Assembly: GCA_001769275.1 (NCBI GenBank)
Contig: MEOQ01000032.1
Coordinates: 17,046-81,045, forward strand
Direction: 5' to 3'
Length of the DNA stretch: 64,000 nucleotides
Source of the DNA: Bacteroidetes bacterium GWF2_43_63
GTDB taxonomy: Bacteria; Bacteroidota; Bacteroidia; Bacteroidales; DTU049
A model generated the notes under the pieces. It made no database searches and was not told where the DNA came from. It was given only the letters and a program-made list of their open reading frames with translations. Position 1 is the first letter of the stretch. Each line of letters opens with the position of its first letter. Below are positions 1 to 7,779 of the stretch, one piece after another. The position numbers and the translations under genes are program-made.

Positions 1-1
1 T

Positions 2-463
2 TTATCGGCTCTATTTGCATTTCATCCGTATGAGGAAGTTGCGTTTGATATATATTCACTCGAAAATCAATACCACGAATGTGGCCTTGGAATAATTGGA
101 AATCTCCCTCAGCCTTTGTCATGTGAAGCACTCGTTGATTTAATAAAATCAAAACTGGGGGTTCAGTTTCTTCGTTGCAGCGCTTTTGTTTCTTCAGAAA
201 TCTCGAGGGTAGCCGTTTGCGGTGGTGCGGGAGCTTCGTTTATCAGCAGCGCTAAGTCAGCGGGAGTGCAGGCATACATCACCGCTGATCTGAAATACCA
301 CGATTTTCAGGCTGCTTCAGGAAGCATATTTCTGATCGATGCCGGCCATTATGAAACTGAAATTTTTGGTTTAAGTGCATTAAAGTCACTTGTTTCGGAA
401 ATTTTACCTAATTTTGTCCCTCACATTATTTCCCCGGACTCGAACTGGGTTAATACAGTATAA
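2..463 (+). CDS. Nif3-like dinuclear metal centre protein, C-terminal part (5' end outside window)
   Basis: The reading frame is open from the window edge, so the start lies upstream. The first visible residues read FAFHPYEEVAFDIY; the HPYEEVA.D.Y pattern is typical of the inserted domain of Nif3/YbgI-family proteins. The end carries AVCGGAGASFI, YITADLKYHDF and LIDAGHYETE, which is the family's C-terminal metal-binding half; His and Glu of GHYETE are expected metal ligands. These proteins bind a dinuclear metal site and form toroidal hexamers, but their substrate is not settled. The gene stops 18 bases before the zinc-ribbon gene on the same strand, an arrangement often seen in Bacteroidota and suggesting co-transcription. 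Family assignment is firm; biochemical role is not. Confidence 0.88.
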   Translation, partial: LSALFAFHPYEEVAFDIYSLENQYHECGLGIIGNLPQPLSCEALVDLIKSKLGVQFLRCSAFVSSEISRVAVCGGAGASFISSAKSAGVQAYITADLKYHDFQAASGSIFLIDAGHYETEIFGLSALKSLVSEILPNFVPHIISPDSNWVNTV

Positions 464-481
464 ATCAAATTTATAATTGAT

Positions 482-2077
482 ATGGCTGTAAGCAAAACAA
501 AAACCACCGACAAAAAGAAGTCAGCTTCTTCCAAGACAGCTCCCAAAAAAGCTGCTCCCGCTAAGAAAGCTGCTCCTGTAAAAAAAGTTGTTCCTGCCAA
601 AAAGAGTCCTGTGAAAAAAGCTGCGCCTGCTAAAACTGCCCCTAAAAAAGCCGCTCCCGCTAAGGCTGTTTCAAAAAAGGCAGCTCCTGTAAAAAAGGTG
701 GTTAATAAAATTGTCCCTAAGAAAGTGGCGCCAGCTTCCAAAAAAGCCATTAAAAAGGCCGTCCCAGTTAAAAAGGCACCAGTGAAAAAAGCTGTTGCGG
801 CAAAAAAGGCTGCTCCTGCCAAGAAAGCTCCTGCTAAAAAAGCGCCAGTCAAGAAAGCTCCAGTAAAAAAAGCTGTTCAGCAAAAAAAAGCACCACTGGC
901 AAAAAAACCAGCCGCAAAAAAAGCAGTTAGCTCAAAAGCTCCTGCGAAAAAACCTGTTTCAAAACCTCAGAAAAAAACAGTAATTGTAAAAACACCGGTC
1001 AAGAAAGCCACTGCCAAAAAAGTGGAACAAGCCGTGAAAAAACCCGCAGTACAAGTTGTCGCTCCTAAACAAAAAACGACAATTCCGATTGCGCCTAAAA
1101 CCGAGAATCGTAAAATCCAAAATACAACCGAAAAAACGAAAGTGCCTGTGAAAAGTGTTGAGAAGAATGAAAAACTGAAAGAAGTGCCTGCTGCCAAGGA
1201 AAACAAAAAAATTGCAGCAGCTGAACCTGAAAGAAAAATTGAACAAACTGTGAAACCTGCATCAAAGAAAACTGAAAGCAAAAAAGAAGCAAATCCGGAA
1301 CCTACTTATATTCCGTTTCCTGAAGGAAATCTTGAGAAATCAATCAGACTGAAGCTGGAAGCACTATACTCACTTCAGGTTATCGATACTCAGATTGATA
1401 AAATCAGAATTATTCGTGGTGAACTTCCACTCGAAGTACAGGATCTGGAAGATGAAATTGCTGGCATGAACACACGCCTTGAAAACTACAATGCGGAAAT
1501 TGCGGCCATTGATAAATCCAAGGCTGAATATACGCAGGAAATTGCGCGCAGCAAGGAAATGGTGAAGAAATACGAGCAACAGCAAAAGAATGTACGCAAT
1601 AATCGTGAATTCGAATCTCTTGCAAAAGAAATGGAATTTCAGGATCTGGAAGTTCAGCTGAGAAATAAAAAAATTAAAGAAGCTGAGGTTGCCCGTGAAG
1701 CAAAACAAAAAATGATTGACGAGCTGCGCAAGGTTCTTGATGTAAAAGTAGCAAACCTGAAAGATAAAATGGGCGAGCTGTCAGAAATTATTGCTGAAAC
1801 TGAAAAGGAAGAAGAAGTGCTTTTGAAGAAATCAGACAAAGCAAAAGTTATTATTGAAGAACGCTACATGAATGCATATAGCCGCATTCGTAAAAGTGTC
1901 AGGAATGGTCTTGCGGTTGTTAAAATCGAAAGGCACTCCTGTGGCGGTTGTTTCAGTAAAATTCCACCGCAACGTCAGATGGAAATCAGAATGCATAAAA
2001 AGGTCCTTGTCTGTGAATATTGCGGCCGCATTATCGTTGATGAGTCTATCTCCGAGGCAGTTGAAAATCAAAATTAA
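482..2077 (+). CDS. C4-type zinc ribbon protein with long Lys/Ala/Pro-rich N-terminal tail
   Basis: 531 residues in three parts. Residues 1 to about 270 are almost only Lys, Ala, Pro, Val and Ser in irregular KKAAPAKKA-type repeats, like the tails of histone H1 or bacterial AlgP-like proteins. Residues about 280-470 are a charged coiled coil. The C-terminus (about 485-520) holds two Cys pairs, CGGC and CEYC, forming the C4 zinc ribbon of the DUF164/PF02591 family. That family is usually about 240-260 residues in Bacteroidota, so the basic tail roughly doubles the protein. The tail suggests binding to nucleic acid or another polyanion; this is inference. The gene follows the Nif3 gene by 18 bases. 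Codon use in the tail is A-rich (AAA/AAG Lys). The frame is unbroken and ends at a strong terminator. Zinc-ribbon identity is secure, function unknown. Confidence 0.85.
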   Translation: MAVSKTKTTDKKKSASSKTAPKKAAPAKKAAPVKKVVPAKKSPVKKAAPAKTAPKKAAPAKAVSKKAAPVKKVVNKIVPKKVAPASKKAIKKAVPVKKAPVKKAVAAKKAAPAKKAPAKKAPVKKAPVKKAVQQKKAPLAKKPAAKKAVSSKAPAKKPVSKPQKKTVIVKTPVKKATAKKVEQAVKKPAVQVVAPKQKTTIPIAPKTENRKIQNTTEKTKVPVKSVEKNEKLKEVPAAKENKKIAAAEPERKIEQTVKPASKKTESKKEANPEPTYIPFPEGNLEKSIRLKLEALYSLQVIDTQIDKIRIIRGELPLEVQDLEDEIAGMNTRLENYNAEIAAIDKSKAEYTQEIARSKEMVKKYEQQQKNVRNNREFESLAKEMEFQDLEVQLRNKKIKEAEVAREAKQKMIDELRKVLDVKVANLKDKMGELSEIIAETEKEEEVLLKKSDKAKVIIEERYMNAYSRIRKSVRNGLAVVKIERHSCGGCFSKIPPQRQMEIRMHKKVLVCEYCGRIIVDESISEAVENQN

Positions 2078-2082
2078 AGAAT

Positions 2083-2116
2083 AAAAAAAAGAGGGATTTT
2101 AATCCCTCTTTTTTTT
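2083..2116. terminator. Bidirectional intrinsic terminator
   Basis: An 8-bp GC-containing stem (GAGGGATT, loop TT, AATCCCTC) is flanked by eight A on the left and eight T on the right. It therefore works on both strands, serving the zinc-ribbon gene on the plus strand and the convergent outer membrane protein gene on the minus strand. Confidence 0.9.
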
Positions 2117-2131
2117 GTACAGTATCTGAAA

Positions 2132-3604
2132 TTATTTTCCACCAAATTTTGATCCAAGCGTAATTACAATACTGCTCCTGTTAAGGTCAGTAAGAACTGG
2201 CTCAAGATACATTCCCATGTTCTCAATGATTGAAGCATTGTAGAGATCATAGCTTTCATTTTTCATCGTGTAAACAAAAGCCAGATCGATATAATAGTTT
2301 TTTTCGCGGATTCCAAAACCAGCAGTGATGTTGCTTGTTGAATAATCTCTGGTGAACGAGCCGGCATAAGGTGATCCATAATATGAGTAACCTGCTCTGA
2401 TGGAGAAAGGATTAAGCTTGAGTTCTCCTCCAACTTTAAAGTTGTTGGCAACAGCAAAATTTAATCCGATTGCTTCGTTGGCATCAAAGAAATCATACTC
2501 TGCATTTCTTGCACGCAGCTTGGCCTGACTGTAATCTACCATTTCATATTCTGCTGAAATAGCACCTATTTTTCCAATTACAAAGGCAATTCCTGCATTC
2601 AGTCTCATCGGGGTTGTCAAGCGATAATCATAAACTCCTTGAGGGGATTTTGACTCGAAAGTGGCGGTGTCAAGGTCTGAACGAATAACCCGGCTGTATG
2701 TGTCGTGCATGGCATAAAAAGTTGGGGTGTGAACAGCTCCTGAAATACGAACCCAGTCGGTAATTCTGTAAATCATCCCCAGTTTAAAATTGAATCCGGT
2801 ACCGTGTGTGTTGAGTTCATCATTAACAGAAAGAGATTTAAAATAGCCAATGGTGTCGGCATCATCCAATTCCTTGTAATAGGAGTCTTCGTTGTAGTTT
2901 AAGAACGGGAACCCGAGTGTTGTTCCAATATAGAATCGGTCGTTATAGTTTCCACCTAATGTCATGACCATTTCATTTATTCCACCTGAGGTTGTAACGC
3001 TTTTCTGTTGCAAAACTCCACCCTCAAATGCTTTGATATAATCGTAGTCGGTACTGCCAGGATTCAGTAAATAAGTGTTCCAGGCAAGATCCGTGTCGAA
3101 TGAATTTAATTCGTCGTGCCCGTATCCATTAGCCATGTTTTGGAAGACATCAAGAACAGAACTTGTAGAGTTGTGTCCACGCATCAGATAGCTGTTGTTA
3201 AAGTCAGCAAGTCTGTTTATTCCAAAACCGAACTGGATGTTTTTCCATTCCGCCTTTTCCCGGCTGCTTGAAATATCGCCTGAAAACACCATCCCGAAGT
3301 TTGGAATTGAAAACGCGGCTTTTGTGTCTTCTGATGTTGTTCCTAAAAAGGTTGAAGATGAGTTTGAGAAAGTGATCTGAGGAGTAAACATAAACTCCGA
3401 AGATTTATAGACGCCAATGCCGGCAGGATTGGTGCTGAGTACTGAAAAATCGGCACCCAGGGCTGAAAATGCACCCCCCATGGATGAGAAGCGGGCGGTG
3501 CCGCTGTTCATCAGAAAAGAGTATCTGAGGGCGTCGGTTTCATTCTGAGCTATTCCGGTAAAGGTCATAAATAGACCACACGCTATGATGATAATTTTTT
3601 TCAT
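2132..3604 (-). CDS. OmpP1/FadL-type outer membrane transport protein
   Basis: 490 residues with a signal peptide (MKKIIIIACGLFMTFTGIAQ) ending in the usual Bacteroidota AQ cleavage site. The mature start reads DALRYS, then GTARFSSMGGAFSALGADFS and NPAGIGVYKSSEF, the N-terminal plug-region signature of Bacteroidota OmpP1/FadL-like proteins, some of which are annotated as hemin receptors. The rest alternates aromatic and polar residues as in a beta-barrel. FadL relatives carry hydrophobic small molecules across the outer membrane; the substrate here is unknown. It lies 34 bases after the Tyr-rich lipoprotein gene on the same strand, so the two may be one transcript. It ends beside a shared terminator. 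Family level confidence is good, substrate unknown. Confidence 0.78.
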   Translation of the reverse strand: MKKIIIIACGLFMTFTGIAQNETDALRYSFLMNSGTARFSSMGGAFSALGADFSVLSTNPAGIGVYKSSEFMFTPQITFSNSSSTFLGTTSEDTKAAFSIPNFGMVFSGDISSSREKAEWKNIQFGFGINRLADFNNSYLMRGHNSTSSVLDVFQNMANGYGHDELNSFDTDLAWNTYLLNPGSTDYDYIKAFEGGVLQQKSVTTSGGINEMVMTLGGNYNDRFYIGTTLGFPFLNYNEDSYYKELDDADTIGYFKSLSVNDELNTHGTGFNFKLGMIYRITDWVRISGAVHTPTFYAMHDTYSRVIRSDLDTATFESKSPQGVYDYRLTTPMRLNAGIAFVIGKIGAISAEYEMVDYSQAKLRARNAEYDFFDANEAIGLNFAVANNFKVGGELKLNPFSIRAGYSYYGSPYAGSFTRDYSTSNITAGFGIREKNYYIDLAFVYTMKNESYDLYNASIIENMGMYLEPVLTDLNRSSIVITLGSKFGGK

Positions 3605-3638
3605 AACATCGAGATTTTCAAGTTTGACAAGAAGTTAA

Positions 3639-5381
3639 TTACCGGCGTCCACTGCTGTGACTGCTGCTGCTTCCACCACTGCTTCCACTGCTGCTGCCGC
3701 TACTGCGACCTGAAGATGATGAACCGGATGAGTGTGACGATGACGAGCTGGAAGAGCTGCGTGATGAACCGGATGAATAGTTGCTGCTAGGGCGTGAAGT
3801 GCTGGAGCTGCTTGAACTACTCGGGCGTGAGTAACTGCTGTTGCTGCTTGAGCTGCTTGGACGTGAGTAACTGCTGTTGCTTCCGGAATTACTTGGTCTT
3901 GAGTATGTGTTGTTGCTTCCCGAATTACTCGGTCTTGAATAGGTGTTGTTTGATCCTGAATTCGAAGGTCTCGAGTAATTGCTGTTCGAAGAGTTACCAG
4001 AGGTTGATGGCCTCTGATAACTTGAATTATTTGAATTGCTAGGTCTCTGGTAGTTGTTGTTGCTTGGGCTGTTGTACTCGTTACTCGATTGAGGCTTGCT
4101 ATAGTTTGGAGAAGTGTAGGTCTGAACAGGACGCTGATTCGATGAGCTGTTGGTTGGTTTGCCCTGATTTACATTCGAATTGTTATTGACCGGATTCTGC
4201 GTGTTAGTGTTGGGACGAGTAGTGCCAGAGTTCACGTTAGTGTTGTTGTTTGGACGAGTATAACCAGAGTTGGTATTCGTATTGTTTTCCGGGCGAGTAA
4301 CATTGGTGTTCACTGAGTTGTTTGTATTGTTATTCGGGCGGTTTACGCTGGTGTTAGTAGTGTTGTTTGTGTTGACATTGGTCCCAACACCACCATTATT
4401 TAATGTTGAATTCGTGGAGTTTATTTGTGTTCCGGTTTCAATTCTTGAGCTGCTTACATTTCCTGCTGATACGGAATTGGTTCCACGGTCAACAAATTTT
4501 GATGAATTTACGGTCAAGCCTTCTTTACTATTATTAGCTGCAGTCAGGTGATTTTCGAAACGTGCTCCAAAGCTGGACACAGGTGCTGTAGTGATGTTGC
4601 TTCCTGAATTGCTTCCTGTTTCCGGTCTTGGGTTTGAGCCACCACCGATGCTGCTGCCACGAGGTCCGTAATATGTGTCATTGCTTGAGTAGAAGTCGTA
4701 GCTATTGTAGTAGTAGTAATTGTTACCATACATTCCATCGTAATATCCATCCCAATATCCGTCGCTGTATCCATTGTTGTAGCCCCAGCCGTAATTTGAT
4801 CCGTAGTAAGGATATCCCCAATAGTTGTTATGATGTCCCCAGCCGTAGTAGTGATGGTAAGGATAGTTCCATCCACAACCCCAGTAGCTGTAGTTGTAAG
4901 GTCTGTACCACCATGAATAGGTGTAGTAAACTGAGACACCATAATAATAGGGGTCGTAATTATACCAGTACAGGTTTGTGTAGTAAGGGTCGTAGTAGTC
5001 GAAACCATTATAACCGCCATAGAATCTGCGGATACGCGATGAGTATTCATAATCGTAATAGTCACCATAGTAATTGTTGGTCACATTGTTGGCGCCGTTC
5101 TCATCGGTGTAGGTTTCGGTGGTCGAGTAAGGCTGTCCGTTTTCGTCGTAATAGCCTTTGTCGCCAGAGTAGTCAGCAGGTTGGGTTTCGTCAACGTATG
5201 CAGATGTGTTATTGGCGGGATCAGCAGTATTGCCGTAGTTTTCCGGTGTGGCATTGGCTACGGCATCTGTTCTTGAATAATATACATCGTCATATGGGTT
5301 TGCTGTATAGTAATTTACTGTGCAGCTGGAGAAAAGCAGGACGAAAGCTCCAAAAACCAAATTATAAACTGTCCTTTTCAT
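3639..5381 (-). CDS. Low-complexity Tyr/Asn/Ser-rich lipoprotein
   Basis: 580 residues. The N-terminus ends in LLFSSC, a lipobox with the modified Cys near position 20, so export and lipid anchoring are expected. Residues about 90-235 are extremely rich in Tyr, Trp, Asn and Gly (runs such as YYDPYYTNLYWYNYDPYYYG). Residues about 310-430 are Asn/Thr-rich with repeated RPNNNTN units. Residues about 430-530 carry repeats of the type YSRPSNSGSNNT, and the last 50 are nearly all Ser and Gly. No enzymatic domain is visible. A GGAGGA ribosome site lies 7 bases before the ATG, uncommon in this phylum. It is divergent from proS and just upstream of the OmpP1-like gene. A surface or matrix role is plausible but is inference. 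Confidence 0.72.
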   Translation of the reverse strand: MKRTVYNLVFGAFVLLFSSCTVNYYTANPYDDVYYSRTDAVANATPENYGNTADPANNTSAYVDETQPADYSGDKGYYDENGQPYSTTETYTDENGANNVTNNYYGDYYDYEYSSRIRRFYGGYNGFDYYDPYYTNLYWYNYDPYYYGVSVYYTYSWWYRPYNYSYWGCGWNYPYHHYYGWGHHNNYWGYPYYGSNYGWGYNNGYSDGYWDGYYDGMYGNNYYYYNSYDFYSSNDTYYGPRGSSIGGGSNPRPETGSNSGSNITTAPVSSFGARFENHLTAANNSKEGLTVNSSKFVDRGTNSVSAGNVSSSRIETGTQINSTNSTLNNGGVGTNVNTNNTTNTSVNRPNNNTNNSVNTNVTRPENNTNTNSGYTRPNNNTNVNSGTTRPNTNTQNPVNNNSNVNQGKPTNSSSNQRPVQTYTSPNYSKPQSSNEYNSPSNNNYQRPSNSNNSSYQRPSTSGNSSNSNYSRPSNSGSNNTYSRPSNSGSNNTYSRPSNSGSNSSYSRPSSSSSNSSYSRPSSSSSSSTSRPSSNYSSGSSRSSSSSSSSHSSGSSSSGRSSGSSSGSSGGSSSSHSSGRR

Positions 5382-5384
5382 TTC

Positions 5385-5415
5385 TTTGTCCTCCGAATTT
5401 TATTTAGTACTTTTG
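5385..5415 (+). promoter_or_regulatory. Bacteroidota-type promoter of proS
   Basis: TTTG at 5385-5388, a 19-base spacer, then TACTTTTG at 5408-5415 matches the TTTG-N19-TAnnTTTG consensus of the primary sigma factor in this phylum. The expected transcript start is near 5422, giving a leader of about 25 bases before the ATG at 5447. Confidence 0.75.
5389..5394 (-). promoter_or_regulatory. Strong Shine-Dalgarno sequence of the Tyr-rich lipoprotein gene
   Basis: Read on the minus strand this is GGAGGA, 7 bases before the ATG at 5381. Most genes in this window have no such sequence, as is usual in Bacteroidota. It also falls in the spacer of the divergent proS promoter. Confidence 0.6.
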
Positions 5416-5446
5416 TTTTTCAATAAAAACCAAATATCATACCAAA

Positions 5447-6919
5447 ATGGGTGGAAAGATTACGCCAAGAAGTGAAAATTATTCTCAGTGGTATCTGGAT
5501 ATTGTCCAGAATGCTGGTTTGGCAGAGAATTCCGCGGTCCGCGGGTGCATGGTAATAAAACCATACGGGTTTGCCATCTGGGAGCGTATGCGCGATGAGC
5601 TGGATCGAATGTTTAAAGAAACAGGACACTCCAACGCTTACTTCCCAATTTTTATACCAAAATCTTTCTTTTCGAAAGAGGCAAGCCACGTGGAAGGTTT
5701 TGCCAAAGAATGTGCCGTTGTTACCCATTACAGATTGAAAAACGCCCCTGATGGCTCGGGTGTTGTTGTTGATGAAGATGCAAAACTTGAAGAAGAACTC
5801 ATCGTTCGTCCTACGTCTGAGACAATTATTTGGGATACTTATAGAACATGGATTCAATCATATAGAGATCTGCCATTGCTGATTAATCAATGGGCGAATG
5901 TTGTGCGCTGGGAAATGAGAACCAGACTGTTTTTGCGTACTACCGAATTTCTCTGGCAGGAGGGTCACACGGCCCATGCTACAGAAAAAGAAGCCATTGA
6001 GGAAGCTGAACGCATGCTTGGCGTTTATGCTACATTTGCCGAAGACTGGATGGCCATGCCAGTGTTGCAAGGGGTAAAATCAGTGAATGAGCGATTTGCA
6101 GGAGCTATTGAAACCTATTGCATAGAAGCAATGATGCAAGATGGAAAAGCTTTGCAGGCCGGGACCTCACATTTTCTCGGGCAGAATTTTGCCAAGGCTT
6201 TTGACGTAAAATTTTTGAGTAAAGAAAATCAGCTCGAATATGTGTGGGCCACTTCATGGGGCGTTTCGACTCGACTGATGGGCGCTTTGATTATGACCCA
6301 CAGCGATGATAAAGGACTTGTACTGCCACCGACCTTAGCTCCTATTCAGGTGGTTATTGTGCCTATATTTAAAAATGAAGAAATGAAGCCAAAAATTCTG
6401 GAATATGTTGCCGGAATTGAAGCTGAACTCAAAGAGAAGAAAATTTCGGTGAAGGTAGATGACAGTGAGAATTATTCACCGGGGTATAAATTTGCTGAAT
6501 ATGAGATGAAAGGTATTCCAATCCGCATTGCAGTTGGTGCAAGGGATCTGGAGAATGGAACAGTTGAGCTTGCCCGCAGAGATACACTGACTAAAGAATC
6601 AGCAGGGCGGCTGGGGATATCTGATCTTGTTTTTGCATTGTTGGTTGATATTCAGAGCAATCTTTATCAGAAAGCGCTGGAGATGAGAAAGCAAAACACC
6701 TGCACCGTTGACACCTGGGAAGAATTTGTTGATGTGATTGAAAACAAAGGTGGATTTGTGTATGCTCATTGGGACGGTACTGCAGAAACTGAAGAAAAAA
6801 TAAAGGATCTCACCAAAGCCACCATTCGATTGATACCTTTAGAAGAAGGAGAACCCGGAAAGTGTGTGCTTACCGGCAAACCCTCATCGAAGCGAGTGGT
6901 TTTCGCCAAAGCCTATTAA
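5447..6919 (+). CDS. proS: Proline--tRNA ligase (short, ProS type 3)
   Basis: 490 residues, the length of the short class II prolyl-tRNA synthetase without the editing insertion of the bacterial long form. Class II motifs are visible: [10 protein letters not shown] (TXE proline-binding loop), [26 protein letters not shown] (motif 2), and the C-terminal anticodon domain with [20 protein letters not shown]. It charges tRNA-Pro with proline in the cytoplasm. The start [20 protein letters not shown] is the usual one. mazG begins 2 bases after its stop, so the two are co-transcribed from the promoter at 5385-5415. Assignment is secure. Confidence 0.97.
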   Translation: MGGKITPRSENYSQWYLDIVQNAGLAENSAVRGCMVIKPYGFAIWERMRDELDRMFKETGHSNAYFPIFIPKSFFSKEASHVEGFAKECAVVTHYRLKNAPDGSGVVVDEDAKLEEELIVRPTSETIIWDTYRTWIQSYRDLPLLINQWANVVRWEMRTRLFLRTTEFLWQEGHTAHATEKEAIEEAERMLGVYATFAEDWMAMPVLQGVKSVNERFAGAIETYCIEAMMQDGKALQAGTSHFLGQNFAKAFDVKFLSKENQLEYVWATSWGVSTRLMGALIMTHSDDKGLVLPPTLAPIQVVIVPIFKNEEMKPKILEYVAGIEAELKEKKISVKVDDSENYSPGYKFAEYEMKGIPIRIAVGARDLENGTVELARRDTLTKESAGRLGISDLVFALLVDIQSNLYQKALEMRKQNTCTVDTWEEFVDVIENKGGFVYAHWDGTAETEEKIKDLTKATIRLIPLEEGEPGKCVLTGKPSSKRVVFAKAY

Positions 6920-6920
6920 T

Positions 6921-7694
6921 ATGCAGCGCAAACTTGATGAATTCAGGCGTTTGCTTGAAATTATGGACAGACTCAGGGTAGAATGTCCGTGGGATCGCAA
7001 GCAGACCAATGAAACCCTGCGATATCTGACCATTGAAGAAATGTATGAGCTTGGTGATGCCGTGTTGGAGAAGAACGACCAGGAGATAATGAAAGAGCTT
7101 GGAGACATTATGCTCCACATTGTTTTTTATGCGAAAATCGGGTCGGAAAAAGGCGCCTTTGATATGGGTGACGTTTTGCATAATATCAACGAAAAGCTGA
7201 TCAGACGCCATCCGCATGTGTTTGGTGAAACGGTGGTTGCCGACGATGAGGAGGTAAAGGCCAACTGGGAAAAAATCAAAATGGGCGAAGGACGGAAAAG
7301 CGTTCTGGAAGGGGTTCCCAAAGGATTGCCGGCTGTGGTAAAAGCATTCAGAATGCAGGAAAAGGTAAAAGGCGTGGGCTTTGAATGGGAGAGAACGGAA
7401 CAAGTGTGGGACAAAGTGAAGGAAGAATTGCAGGAGTTGAATGAGGAAGTCATTGCCATGGCCCCAATTGAAAAAGTGGAAGATGAATTTGGCGATGTCC
7501 TTTTTGCACTGGTGAATTACGCACGCTTTATTGGCGTAAATCCTGAGAATGCGCTGGAAAGAACCAATAAAAAATTTATTCAGCGATTCACTTACATTGA
7601 AGAACAGGCACTGAAACTTGGAAAATCGATGCATGACATGACACTTGGAGAGATGGACGCCATCTGGAATGAGGCTAAGAAAAGAGAGAAATAG
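6921..7694 (+). CDS. mazG: Nucleoside triphosphate pyrophosphohydrolase MazG
   Basis: 257 residues with the tandem MazG architecture. The first domain has CPWDRKQT and EEMYELGDAV with GDIMLHIVFYAKI; the second has KVKEELQELNEEV and EFGDVLFALVNYARF. The EExxE and ExxD acidic motifs that bind Mg are intact in both. The enzyme hydrolyses (d)NTPs to NMP and pyrophosphate, acting as a house-cleaning enzyme. The frame extends upstream into proS, but the ATG at 6921, right after the proS stop, gives the standard MQRKLDEFRRLLEIMDRLR start. Translation is probably coupled to proS. Confidence 0.95.
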   Translation: MQRKLDEFRRLLEIMDRLRVECPWDRKQTNETLRYLTIEEMYELGDAVLEKNDQEIMKELGDIMLHIVFYAKIGSEKGAFDMGDVLHNINEKLIRRHPHVFGETVVADDEEVKANWEKIKMGEGRKSVLEGVPKGLPAVVKAFRMQEKVKGVGFEWERTEQVWDKVKEELQELNEEVIAMAPIEKVEDEFGDVLFALVNYARFIGVNPENALERTNKKFIQRFTYIEEQALKLGKSMHDMTLGEMDAIWNEAKKREK

Positions 7695-7757
7695 AAAATT
7701 TCACATTATTTTCTGATTATAATTATTGAGTTTACAGGATGCATTCTGCATAATCGC

Positions 7758-7765
7758 TATTTTTG
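7758..7765 (+). promoter_or_regulatory. -7 box (TATTTTTG) of the secreted amidase gene
   Basis: TATTTTTG matches TAnnTTTG and lies 15 to 21 bases before the two candidate ATGs at 7780 and 7786, the same spacing seen at other genes here. No convincing TTG box is found at the expected distance. Confidence 0.5.
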
Positions 7766-7779
7766 TATTTCAAAAATGT

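Noticed and set aside
421..1292. Several open frames on the minus strand opposite the Lys/Ala-rich tail
   Set aside because: They are the antisense of AAA/AAG-GCT repeats and translate to Phe/Leu/Ala-rich nonsense; the plus-strand gene explains the region.
4544..5407. Long frames opposite or across the Tyr-rich lipoprotein gene (Thr/Ile-rich and Cys/His/Ser-rich translations)
   Set aside because: Composition is a by-product of the repetitive codons; no start context or family resemblance.
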